Positions 46,062 through 57,560 of a stretch of 64,000 nucleotides of DNA are shown here, piece by piece; position 1 is the first letter of the stretch; each line of letters starts with the position of its first letter. The DNA comes from Echinostoma caproni (taxonomy: Eukaryota; Platyhelminthes; Trematoda; Plagiorchiida; Echinostomatidae). The stretch covers positions 9,873 to 73,872 of the forward strand of contig UZAN01040135.1 of assembly GCA_900618425.1 (NCBI GenBank), written 5' to 3'. The translations under genes and the position numbers were made by a program. The notes under the pieces are model-generated. The model saw only the letters and a list, made by a program, of their open reading frames with translations. It searched no databases and was not told the DNA's origin.

Positions 46062-46460
46062 TTATTTGGTTTTCATCAAATCATCTTCAAATCTTTTTCT
46101 GTTTTTTTCGGAAACTACAACCATGCTTGAACATGATGGATAAATAATGCAGAACAAATTACGTGATGTGCAATTTAGCAACAATTCATGGACTCGTTTC
46201 TCCTGGAATTATTTTATCACGAATACGATTTAGGCAACATATCCGTGGTGCCTGTATCCACCATTCTTAGCTAGATTAATCTGTATTACTTGTCCATCTA
46301 TTCAGTGGTTTAGCTGAACCACATTATATCAACTATTTAATACGGACTTTTATTCGTTTTTCTTCTGTGTGAATTCCACAAATATACCGTCATTTCTGTG
46401 CATTTGTTTAGTAGTGTACTGTCCATTGAGTCCACGTCATCACCTCAAACCACGCTCGAC

Positions 46461-46535
46461 ATGTCTTCAGTTCGCTCGCTGATACGGAGTGCTCAGTTCA
46501 TATTCCAGGGCAAGAGGCGTGAGGCTCTAGGGGGG
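46461..46535 (+). CDS. candidate first coding exon, mitochondrial-type N-terminus
   Basis: ATG in fair context (CTCGACATGTC) starts MSSVRSLIRSAQFIFQGKRR and runs 25 codons to a donor GGG|GTGAGG in phase 0. The Arg/Ser-rich, acid-poor amphipathic start resembles a mitochondrial targeting peptide. It is phase-compatible with the terminal exon at 47065. A 110-nt open segment at 46686-46801 (acceptor attattttacaaaacag) may be an alternative exon. Confidence 0.32.
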
Positions 46536-47064
46536 GTGAGGGATTGACGGGTATCAGGAAGAACACGACAAACACGAAGCATCTTCCGTTCAGTAGAAAT
46601 CACGCAACAGATGTTTACCGATGGAAAACAACATTATGTGACTTATTTTTACTTGCCGATTTACTATTATTATTTTACAAAACAGGACATTGTATATTTG
46701 TCACACATGAATCTCGGTCACTGATGCGGCGTGCAACCCGTTCGTGCGTGCGGGTTTTTTCAACCAAATACGGAGTGATTTTGCTCATGTCCGCGCGATA
46801 ATTATACTGTTATTAGAAGAAAATGATATCACATATGTGTTATTGTTTATTCCAAGTAGGATATTATCATGTTACGGGGAGAGTGTAGTTCTGCATCTCA
46901 CAAATTGTTTTCTTTACCGGAATCGGCATGAAATAGTGAATTAGGTGACTGCTTCCAATGTGCAAACTACAATGAAGATGCTTTTGACTTCTTTTATTCT
47001 ATGCAAATTGACAAATATTAGGTTTTGTATACTTTTTTTCTTATTCAAGTTTTCCTTTTTTTAG

Positions 47065-47208
47065 TTTGAGTCTATTATTCCTCACAGATTGATTGACCCG
47101 CTGTCGAATAATTTTTGTCAAACCCAACACAGAGCGCTGGACAGTAAGCTGCTTCCTACATCCTGGGGTTCATTAGAAATGCATGTTATTCTTTTTCACC
47201 GGAACTAA
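47065..47208 (+). CDS. candidate 47-codon terminal exon
   Basis: An excellent acceptor (caagttttcctttttttag) opens in phase 0 into FESIIPHRLIDPLSNNFCQT and DSKLLPTSWGSLEMHVILFH, ending TAA at 47206. May pair with 46461-46535. Unrecognised. Confidence 0.4.
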   Translation, partial: FESIIPHRLIDPLSNNFCQTQHRALDSKLLPTSWGSLEMHVILFHRN

Positions 47209-48436
47209 AACCACGAACCGTTGGGTTGCGTATCCGAAAACAATTCAGAAATTATTATGGAGGAGGTTAATTTGTATAATTACCCAGCTCCCTGCGACTT
47301 GCACATAGAGAAAAAAGAGTTCAACGTCGGTTTACTCAATTGGCGAAATCTGTGCTGTCTTTAGTTCTGCATGAGTCTGTTCGAACTCAAAAATCGAATT
47401 AGTGTAATTTATTCCGTAATTTCGACTGGAATTTGAGGATGTTGACAGAAAATCCGTTGCTTGTGGAGACTCCCAAGGTATCACCTGGCATGTGTCAAAC
47501 TATAGAAAGGGCGAACAATTATATCAGTTGAAGAGTAACAGGAACAAACACACTAATGCATAATCATTTAGTTGAATAGAAGTACAAGTGTACTTTTCTC
47601 ACGCTCATCTTGGTTCATTCCTATCTAATCGGTAATTGCACGTTATGTATACCAGGCTGCATCAAACCCTATAACAGCAACCAAATTTGAGACGAATCAT
47701 GGTAGAAAAAGACCTAGATCCAAAGGATCTTCATCTGCTCAATTAAAAAGTGCTGTTATGCAGCCTTGCTTTAAACCCAAAGATTTTCATTTTACCGTTA
47801 TTACCATATTGGTAAACATGGGCACCTTGAGATAATCTAAAGTCAGCATCAAATATATTTTGTTTGCATAGAGATAAAAACTACGGAACAAAACTGAACG
47901 TTCTTCATTGAGCTCCTCACACTGTGCCCTCATTTCTTTTCCATACCAGTGAAATCATCAGAGGAAGAGTTATATCTTCAAACACTCAAAGAAGAAAGCA
48001 TCTGCCGATTGACTTCTACTGTTTTTTTTTTCAAATGTACACATCGAAATTCATTCATCATTGAAAACCCAGAAAACACTTTGGTGTCATCCTTATATAT
48101 CTGAATGATTCATTTGGGTATACTGCCTCTTGAGATAAGGACAGCTTGGAATAGGATTTATCACCAAACCTCCGTCGTGTTGTGATAAAGCGGATGACGT
48201 TGGTCGGAAGCTTCGGTCTGTAAATTTTGTCGGGTTGAGCAGAAGTATTCAGTGCAACTTGTTAACACCACCTTTTCTGCGCATTCAAACATTCAGCTCA
48301 TTGCACTCGGTAAGCAATAATGCTCAGAAGTGTACACAAATCTGGGCTTGAACACATAATTTCACACACACACACACACACCTCCGCACATACATCCATA
48401 TTCCTCTCTCTTTCTCCGTTATTCTGATTTGCAATA
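47209..48436. other. no gene; (CA)n microsatellite
   Basis: A CA run lies at 48363-48381. No exon could be supported. Confidence 0.45.
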
Positions 48437-48518
48437 CAATCAATCTCCTGCTATGTCGCACCCCTCGGAAATCGAAAAGTCGGTAAATTCCAGGAACTCG
48501 ACATAGCAGGATAATCTG
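48437..48518. mobile_element. 82-bp MITE with Tigger-like ends
   Basis: Inverted ends CAATCAATCTCCTGCTATGT and, on the other strand, CAGATTATCCTGCTATGTCG enclose an 82-bp unit flanked by TA on both sides (48435-48436, 48519-48520), the target of Tc1/mariner/pogo elements. The left end closely matches the outer end of the Tigger element at 51993 (ATCTCCTTTTATGTCGCACC on the minus strand). It has no coding capacity and was presumably moved by a Tigger transposase. Confidence 0.75.
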
Positions 48519-48960
48519 TAGTAGATGCCATTAAGTATGATAAAAATCGGTTGACTGTTTTGTGACAAAATAAACCGGAGCGATGAAAAGTAGGTCAATT
48601 TCGTTAGTTGTTCACAATGTTTACAATCATAAACTGTTGATTTATAACGGAATTTCGATATACCGTCCTTTATGTATCTAAGAAATTCAAATCTTTAATG
48701 ACGCTCTCAGCTTAATATCAGTTCATTGCAGGCAGTATTCAGTTCTTTTTCAGTTTTCAGTTTCTAGTTATCTCGAAACTACCTACCATTCTTCAGGGGA
48801 ACTTTTTCTGACCCAATTATCCCATAATAATTCCATATTTTCCCTCATTCGGATGAAATGTTAAGCTAAACATAGAATTGATTATAATACGTGCACCATA
48901 ATATATAACTATTTTAGATTTTATAATCACACCAGTATTTACCCATTCAAGGAAAACAAA

Positions 48961-49327
48961 ATGAACCAGTTCGAATGCAATGAGAAGGAAATAACATCTG
49001 AAGTGAGTGAAATACCTGTGATGGGGTATATTCAAAACAATGGCTTCTTTCCCATATTCAAAGCGATTGTTCGCTGTGCAATCTATTCGTTATTTTCTAG
49101 TGAAACGTGTACCACTGGCATCTGTAAACATCTATCCGTTCGTCCGCATTTTTTGTTACCGGTGTATGTTCAAACCGATTGATGCATTCGTCGTGACCGT
49201 TGTTGGTCGGACTAAGTTCGGCACGTGGTGCCATAATGTGATTCGTAAACCATACCTTTTTCAATTTAAGATGTCCGAGTATCAATTTAAGATGTGCTGT
49301 TGCTATGTGGACAGTACGATAGTCTGA
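48961..49327 (+). CDS. compact two-exon gene, unknown basic protein
   Basis: Exon 1, 48961-49002, starts MNQFECNEKEITSE (14 codons) and meets donor GAA|GTGAGT; exon 2, 49064-49327, follows acceptor ttctttcccatattcaaag and runs 87 codons to TGA. The intron is 61 bp and the join is in phase 0. The 101-residue product is basic and hydrophobic (IRYFLVKRVPLASVNIYPFV, FGTWCHNVIRKPYLF) and Cys-containing (KMCCCY). A 15-base direct repeat lies near the 3' end. The opposite strand also has open frames, so the strand is not settled. Confidence 0.4.
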
Positions 49328-49618
49328 TTATGCCATCGTTTCACATTGTTTTGTACTTTTTGTGATAATCTTGTTGTCATGTCCAGTCCATCCGTGTGGT
49401 GAAGGCACGTCTGTTGTACAGCCGAAGTTCACTGGGTCTGCCAAAGATTCGCGGTTGTAGACAAGGTGTGGTTTCTCACTCGGTTCTGGTGGGCAAAGCC
49501 AGGTCTTTTGTTGCGGTGACTTATCCGACCGATCGATAGATGAACTCAATCGGTGGGATGATTTTCGGGCCGGCATAGGAGGAACGAAAACCTTCAAGCG
49601 ATGATGACACTGGGTCAA
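49328..49618 (-). other. 96-codon open frame, unknown
   Basis: Minus-strand frame with proline- and serine-rich start and no recognisable domain. Possibly element-derived. Confidence 0.2.
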
Positions 49619-49973
49619 CGTTTGACTGGTCTAAGGCGCACTATTTTTTAAGCGGGTTCTCTCGCAAATCTCCCGGCAGGCGTGAGATAGAAGTTTACTT
49701 GGAAGAAATTCACTCCTGTTCAGCCAACCGAAGGCCATAGACGCCAGCCTAAAGGAACTACCGCAATTCTCATGCAATCAACGATTCATAAACTAGAAGT
49801 GCATTTCCTAAACTGCCCTTAGATCCGACTTACGACCTTTGGCAAGTGACCTGTCTAATTTCATCGGTGCTCTAGGACAAGTGAGAGTATGGTTTATTCG
49901 TTCTTACGCGTCCGCTCGACGGTGGTTATCGATCGCTCGGATCTGACATCTTACTTCACTCACCCGCTAACTA

Positions 49974-51993
49974 GTCAATTACGATTATCGTTCACCCGTT
50001 TGCACGTTAGTGCGACAGAGCCCGTCGATAGATCGAATGGCCGTAGCTTTGGTGACCACTGTTGCATAAATGACCACATTCGAGTGCCCCACAGTTCAGT
50101 GCTCCACAAAATTGCAAAAGGTTTGCAGATTACAAAGATGTATTTTTAGCAAGATCATAAATCTTCGTTTGACTCTCCTTTGGAAACCAACAAATGCGCT
50201 GTTTAAACCAATTTTGAACTCCAATAATCGATCTGAACTCCGAGCATTAGCCAAGACAAACAGCTTCAATTGATCTAATAACTTCTCCACATTCACTGCC
50301 TTGCATTCATCTTCTTCTTTGCTTTGCTTAGCTTGATTCGAAACGAACTGAGCTAATGACTAAAAAGAGACTTGATACAAATATTTTAAATAACCCGCTT
50401 CTTCATCAGCAAATTCCAAACGAGCGATTTCTTCCTCAAAAGAAACATAATGTGCAGAGTCCTCGACTAAATCGCATTTATCATCTGGTGGCTGCATCAC
50501 CCCCGTGAATCAATGTGAATTTGAACCTAGCTTTCATGAAAGCGTTGATCAGTACGTGCGGGTGAACAGACACCCAAGCTTTCTTGACCAGATGCATGGC
50601 CATGAGAATGTCCACCTCAGTTTTCATGATACGTTGATAACCTTCGGTCTAATACAATATATATTCCAGTGAACTTTCCCGAAATAAAGATTTGCAAGAC
50701 CAAATCACACCCTGATCCATCGGTTGTAACATTGATAACAGTTCAGAGGCAACCGTACCAATTTGACATTGGAGAATACTGCGGCTTAGTTATCGTAAGG
50801 GGCGTTGTCCATTAATAGTGAAATAGAGTGTCTTTGAGAAACTATTTTGCGGTTGACATCGGACAGCCAACTGTGGAATAACGTAAAAGTCAGCCATGCG
50901 TTCTTTTAAGAATTATAACTGCGTGGAGGGCTTTTTCTATCCGTACCTCGGCGGTATCTTGGAGTTTGAAACTTTCCAATTACCAACGGTGATAACTTGT
51001 CCCCAGTCATGCTCCCACAAAGCAGTAACTTGACCCTCTCTTTGGTTTTCTTGGACCCAGTAAGAGTCATTTCCAGAGTTAGTGTTCTTTCTGGGAGCTA
51101 CCTGTAACGCAAAGCTGTTTCATCTACATTGAAAATATCTCAGTCAGCATATCTATGTATCAACTGCGGTAACCCTGCTCAAAACTCGTCCATTGCATCA
51201 CGTGGTACTGCGGAACTTTCTCCGCAAACCTATACAGTAATGCACGTGAGTTGCTTGTTTCTTACTTTGTACGATCGAACACCATATTTGTCTGACCAAG
51301 AGCGAAATCTCCCTTTGGAAACCTTGAAGTCATTCTGATGTAATCATTGATTGGATTGCCTTCTTACGTACGATGCTCTCCACCATTGGGAACTCTCCGT
51401 GCTTTTCACTCATGGAAGTAAACCAAGCCAAAGTTACCTCATTCACTGCCTTGAAATTTTCGTAGGTTTTCAGGTGGCATCTTTCCTCAGACGCTCCAGC
51501 GTTCGAAAATTCCCCGAAAGTCGTTCGATGGGTTAAAACATTGTAGACAGTTTTTCGTGAAATTCCAAGTGATTTGGCTATGGAGTTCTGAGTTTCGCCT
51601 GGCTGATTCAGCATTTCCAACACATTCTGCTTCTCTCTCATCAATAGGCGATTGCACAACTTGCCGTCAAAGGACACTGTCTCCGATCTTTTGCATCGGT
51701 GGGCGTTCCTCGCAAGGATTATCCAATCAGTGAACACTACCATGAACGCGTCACAATGGGTGCAACGCCATTGGTTGAGTGCGGCATTTCCGGGTGGATG
51801 GTCAATGGTAGTCCTGAACATCGGTAAACGACCAAGTGACTGCGCATCAGGAACTGCGACATATTGAAGGGTGCGACATTGCATAGTCAGAAACTACATT
51901 ATTAAGCATGCGGTTGGTTTGGGTTTTCGAAACAGTGGGAAGATGCTGGAAAATGCGACTTATCAGGGGTGCGACATAAAAGGAGATTGACTG
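49974..51993 (-). mobile_element. Tigger/pogo DNA transposon, inactivated
   Basis: The right end reads, on the minus strand, CAGTCAATCTCCTTTTATGT (from 51993), with TA outside. The left end near 49974 (AGTCAATTACGATTATCG) is a diverged partner, giving about 2.0 kb, the usual Tigger size. The 184-codon minus frame (51884-51330) has an HTH, GETQNSIAKSLGISRKTVYN (residues 96-115), then the second CENP-B/Tc5-type HTH with LKTYENFKAVNE and FPMVESIVRKKA. Further on, stops interrupt a DDE core seen as LLMDNAPY (about 50818-50795) and QPMDQG-like bases (about 50730-50708). The first 60 or so codons are probably untranslated end sequence. Confidence 0.85.
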
Positions 51994-53530
51994 TAACTAC
52001 ATTTCCACGCTTTAAGAACCGGGTGGAGCGAGTTGTGATTCGACCACAAATTCGTTTCACATGGTTTTGATCATTTGTCACCTAATGAGCTCTTTCTGTT
52101 GATACTGGTTTAGGTACATTTAGGATGAGCACAACCTCTTTGAATTTGAAGGTCTATTTGCCTATTCAGACACGACGCAATCAAGCAGATATAGAGTTTC
52201 CATTGTGGCTCGGGCACATACCGACTAGCATCTTTAAGCAATAATTGGTTTACCTCCACAAATTACCCGGATGAAAGTAAAAACCAATTATACCTGCGGA
52301 ATTCCTGTTTGCCAGATGAATGAGGTTCGGAATAATATTTTGTTATTTGGTTCTTAACGAATTATGCAATAGAAATGCAGTGGAATTAACTGGTTTGCAA
52401 CAAAGAACGATTTAGCCGAATCAGCGCAGTGGCCATGCTAAAACACAGGCTTAGTCTCTGTGGCTTCCGTGATTTCGGTGGGAATGAGCTGAAAGTTTGT
52501 ATATTACTCGCTAAAGCATTATTACAGTAAAATACAGTTACATCAGCGCAACCTTGGTCAAATTATCTGTTTAAATGAGAACATCCAAATGGAATTAATC
52601 AATACATTGTCCGAATCGACAGACTCGCATCTAAATGAACATCATGGTGGAAATCGAGGCGGGGGGAGGAAGGCAGGCATTACGAACAGCTAAGTACAGG
52701 AAGTAGAGAGTGGCACATTGTGCGTAAGGGAGGCAAAGAAAATAGCTTTTCCTAGAGCGGGAACAAGCTACACACACGGACACTGTGGTCATTCTCAACA
52801 TGCTCTTGTCGCATAGACGCAGGTTTGAGTGGCATTTCACTTTACGCTCACTGAATGGAATTAGTGGAGAGAGAACACGCGAAACGATCGAACCATGGAA
52901 CAACGAACGATAATACTTGAATAGGGATGAAAAAACCAAGCACACCGTGATTTCCCGGGTTGCTGAAAACCTTATGCATTGAACAGTTTAGCCCGACTGC
53001 ATCTGCATTGTGATTCATTAATGTGTTTTGCTATACTTAAGCTCACCATCATCATCATCATTACATCTCGGTAAATGAATCTGACTCTCAGAAAAGCAAC
53101 TGATTTTAATTGGTAAACTTTTGTATTGTTCCACAAATGAATAGTTATTTTCTTTTACATCTCATCACGACGCCTCTAGGTGATCGGCACAGTGAGTGAA
53201 ATAATACCCAGTTTACTTTAAATTTAAGAAGGAACAGTTGGAATGGAACATCCTGAAGAATTTTGATTGATTTGAAAAACTATCATAATAAAATGGAATC
53301 AATGTGCGTTTAAACAAAGAACTGTAACTGTTTGAATATTCATTTATACACTTAGGCTCAGTAGCATACACAAACTGAAAAATATAAACTGGTCATATAT
53401 TTTTGCTATTTAGAGCAGAAAAGTGGGCAGTAGTAGAACAGAAATTCGCTTAGATTGATAGGTACGTGTAAAGGCTTTTAACCTTTAGCTTTGCACAGGA
53501 AAAAAATATTTTTTGAAAAATATATTTCAG
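51994..53530. other. no gene supported
   Basis: Featureless AT-rich stretch; a minus frame at 52945-52631 (104 codons) has no motif. Confidence 0.4.
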
Positions 53531-53626
53531 GAATGACACATTTGGTACACAACGCTTTCGGGTCTATTGGGAAGAACGATAATACTCTGCTCTTTCAAAA
53601 GCCCCATTTACGTTCAATGGACCCAG
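53531..53626 (+). CDS. candidate 31-codon internal exon
   Basis: Acceptor (ttgaaaaatatatttcag) and donor (GACCCAG|GTAAAC) bound 96 nt with phase 1 at both ends, so it could be skipped without a frame change. It reads MTHLVHNAFGSIGKNDNTLL and FQKPHLRSMDP. Unknown family. Confidence 0.42.
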
Positions 53627-54699
53627 GTAAACTTTGTGCTGACCCACAGTCATATATTTTAAACCGGAGGATTCTTCTACTCAGTTAACGGTGAGAGGGA
53701 CAGTATGGTTCACTAGATTGTGATGACCAATTCGAATCTTGACGTTTGGATAAATTGAGACTATTAGATAGAGATATGGACCATCGGATGACTTTATCAA
53801 TTACCCTTTTTGAATTCAGAGGATTTGTAGAGGCATGAAAAAGTACGAACACTAATTACATTCCTAAAATAACCGCAGCCAAAATAATAAAAAACATATA
53901 AAAAAAAATGGGAAAAAATGGGAAGTTCCCCGGCATAATGCAGATGAAATCTAGGAAAGAAGGGTAACTTGTAACATCCCTACGTTGACAGTGAAAACGC
54001 AAAAACGCTTGCTACTGTGTGAAGTGCGTAGGTTCAGTAAACTATTTTCATATGGCAAATTCCTGCGGAAATACGCGTTATGTTCAACAAAGTAGGTCTA
54101 TCGAGGTAGCAACAATAGTTCTTGTATTGGAGGAGTATTGGGCACAGAGACTTTCACTTTCCGTTCAGTGTCGAAAACATCCAATAGGGAGCATGATTGT
54201 CCTTATTCAGACTGGCCTCAGCCATTGATTACAGGCTTAAGAATAAGTCTAGGAATCATACGCCTCTGAGATGATTTTGATGCTACAGATGTAGAATCCA
54301 TCGGGTGGTATTTTCCCGGGTTCATGCTTTGAGGTGGTTAGTCAGTTGAGCTGGTCTCCAACGTCAGAAATTGTACCACTGGATACAAAAGAGAGTTGTA
54401 TTGTTTTCTATGTGTTTCATGGTATTGCGTAACTTTTACAAGCACTGTAGCTGACACATCCGTAAAACATCTGGACATACTAACAGTCACACAAAACAAA
54501 TTTCACGAGAAATACCTAACTCCCTGTCAGCATAGATAGATATTTCTTTGTCCAAGATTAAGACAAACTTCTCTAGATAACCTTTCTTTTTTGTGAGTAC
54601 ACGTGCAAGATGGGGGGAGGGCACCGGTGGATGGCGTTTGTCTGAATTCATAGTGTGTGGAGGGACGAAGAGGACAATATGTGAGGTCTGTTTGCATTG

Positions 54700-57560
54700 A
54701 GTGGTTTACGGTCTGCTAGAATCCTCCCCGTAAAGTAGTTGATACACGAATTTGGGTAATAATCTCAAGATGCAATAACTACCTCGCCTAAAGAGATTGT
54801 GGAAACTTGACCAATACTCGCGGTGTACAACGGTGAATCATTGTGTAGACAGAGCAAAGTGTGGGATAAAAATGAAACCGAGGCTGCCGGATGAGTGAAA
54901 AACTGCTTGAGCTTTCGGATTTGAAATGACGGGTGCTGCATTTCAAAAAGGTAGTCGTGGATGTGAGTTCATCAAAGTGTTCACCCTAGATGTAGAATTA
55001 CCATTCATCACTAAGAGGCCTATTATTAATGAAGAGCGTAGAAACTGTATAAACAGCTACCACATTTGTTTTGATTTTTATTGGGCTTCCATTGGGACGA
55101 GGAGAGCAACTGGATTTTAGAAAGATTCTCAGTGCAGTGTCTGCGGTTGGGGGAAGAAGAATTGGTCGAATGTGCACAAAATCATTTGCATATATTAAAA
55201 CCCGTGAGAGAGAACCAAAAGGATTATCGCAATTGTGTGTGGAAAGTGAGTATGGATACAAAACAATTCCTTGAGGAGCTCCAGCGTTGTTGACTAAAGT
55301 TTAGATAAAGCTCTTCCATGCCGTGAGGTTTGCACTGAAGCAGTGGAACAGTTTAATAACCAAGCAACAATTGCTTAGGACGTTCAAAGGACATCAGATT
55401 TTGTCACAACATGTGACGAGGGAAGGATTTCAATGCTGAAGAATGGTCAAGGTAAACTCATCGACAATATTTACTGGATGAGTTCAAAGACTTGGTGAAA
55501 AAATGAATGAAGATGAAGGCTGCTTGCAAAGTGGAAAATCTAGGTTTGTGGGCAAGCTGTAGTGGATCATAGGGAATATGATTAGACTGCTGAATGCGTT
55601 TGTGGATAGCATTTTTAATCAAATTTAAGGCCGAACATTTCAAGGCTGGGGTGCGAAATATTTTGTAGCAGAAAGCAGACTTGTCTCATTTCGGAGTTGA
55701 TATGATTTCTACCGGCTTACAATAGTCTGGAATGATGAGAGTTTAAATTTTTGTATTCACGGTTAAGTTGGTAATCTCAGCTAGGGAAACAGTTTCATAT
55801 TTGAAGAGTGCTGGGGGTAAAACATCCAGGCCTGCGGTAGAGGAATAATTACAAATCCCTAAATGTTTTAATAAGTTAAAATTTAGGACAGAATCTACAT
55901 AACAAATATTGTGCGATGAGTAGGCAGGAACAATGATTGGTGAGTGGTGTACAAATTTGGTATCCAGAGCGTTAACAGTTACATCCAGCTTTGACTGTAC
56001 CCTCTTCCTTTCACCTAGAAACCTGATCCCTAGCCATAGGTGATCGCAGTTTACAGTGTGAGAATTCAGTCAGGGAAAAATGGGTTTAATCTAATAACTC
56101 CACCATTGACAATTCTTGTCAACTGTCTGACTGCTGAAGCTTAATGGGACTTGAATGCACGTTGTTTTTTTTCTCCGCAGCAATTTTAGCTGTGAAGAAG
56201 ATGTCCATTGCCGATGCCCAGAAGTTTAATAGGGCAGAAACAATTGAGGATCGCAATAATTGTTTGACTTAATACGGAGATGCACATGAATAGTGACTTA
56301 TGGGGTAAAAACCATAAAGAATCTGTTCCAAGAGTTCCCCTGAGAAAAAAATCATTTACGAGTGAGACGTTATGAGGAAGGAACCCAATTACATCAGATC
56401 GAGAGAAACATTTATCATCACAAGTTTAATATATTTACAATCAAATCGAAGGGTAAGCACTCCTGGCTGATGGAAATTGGTGCTCTTTAGTGCTAAACAA
56501 AAGGGGATTGGGTGGTTGGTGATTATCCTCTCGAGTATGGAGTTACCTTTTGTGAGAGAGTGATGGAGATCTGTCGTAACTAACGGTAAAATACGACACG
56601 TAATAGTACGGTCAAATACCTCAGCGGCTTTTTGTAAGTTAACATCTAAAAGTGGGGAAAAAGGTACATTTATGAATCAATCAATAATATACTCTCTGTT
56701 TTATACGGGGAGGTACTATGTACAAAATAATGAAGAGTTCATCAACACAAGAAGATGTGTGTGGGCAGAACTGATATTATCCATCAATGTCGCTTGTTCT
56801 CATTTAGCTGCAAATGCACATTTATCGGATCATGTCAAGCTAAGAAACAGTAGTTGAAATGAATCATTTGAATAATGTGGTGGACAAGAGAGTTTCATTA
56901 TTTGGATTCGTTTAGGATTTGAAGTCAAGCTGGATGACAAACTTTCGATGTTGGTGAACTGGGTCAAGCAATTTGTCGAGTATGGTAGAGGGAAGAGGAG
57001 GGAAAGTTATGTCACGACACTACTGTACAGTAGCATCGAGCGTGACGTTATCGTTACAACGGCAACAACAGTTGCCGTAAAAATTGCTTTGGAACACACA
57101 CTTGCGGTCTCAAGCAAATTTCACGAACTTTGAGGTCTTCTAATAACTCGAAACGCTTCGGGCACGTCAACATGGTGACTAGAGTCTAACGATTGTCGGG
57201 TAGTTGCACCAGATGTTAGTTTCCCTCCCCGAAGACCAAGGTGTTTTGGACCATATTCACACATTCTGTTTGATGAATGTACCGCTGACCGCAGATAAAT
57301 TGAAGATTGTTTGGCAAATGGGTAAATCCTGGGTGACATCTCGCGGTTAGGTATTCAGCGCCTTTCGAGCAGTACTAAAAAATAACGTGGGATATGCCAC
57401 ACCAGGATACTTTGACGAATGTGTTTATACCACCTCCAACATCATTTTCTCTGGTTCTACGATCCTGTCGGTGAACATGGTGACCATCCACTGATACTAT
57501 AGTGTCCTCTGTCTCCCTTTCCAGACAAAGACTACACACAAGTTCATAAGAATTCGCGAA
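54700..57560 (-). mobile_element. LINE (non-LTR retrotransposon) with endonuclease and RT, decayed
   Basis: On the minus strand: an apurinic-type endonuclease part near 57480-57400 (VSVDGHHVHRQDRRTR, GGGINTFVK); then the RT start STAGLDVLPPALFKYE (about 55830); fingers NHIPYDPLQLAHKPRFSTLQ with AAFIFIHFFTKSLNSSSK (55643-55458); and the palm with NNAGAPQGIVLYPYSLSTH and a changed catalytic box, LIYANDF, where YADD is expected (55261-54998). The domain order and motifs fit the CR1/Jockey/Rex group. Many stops and frameshifts; 3' limit uncertain. Confidence 0.75.

Noticed and set aside
55102..55293. + strand exon-like frame with donor GTGAGT reading ESNWILERFSVQ
   Set aside because: It looked very convincing, but the minus strand over the same bases is the palm of a LINE reverse transcriptase (GAPQG, YANDF). 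The + frame is a shadow. This is also a warning about the unrecognised exons listed here.
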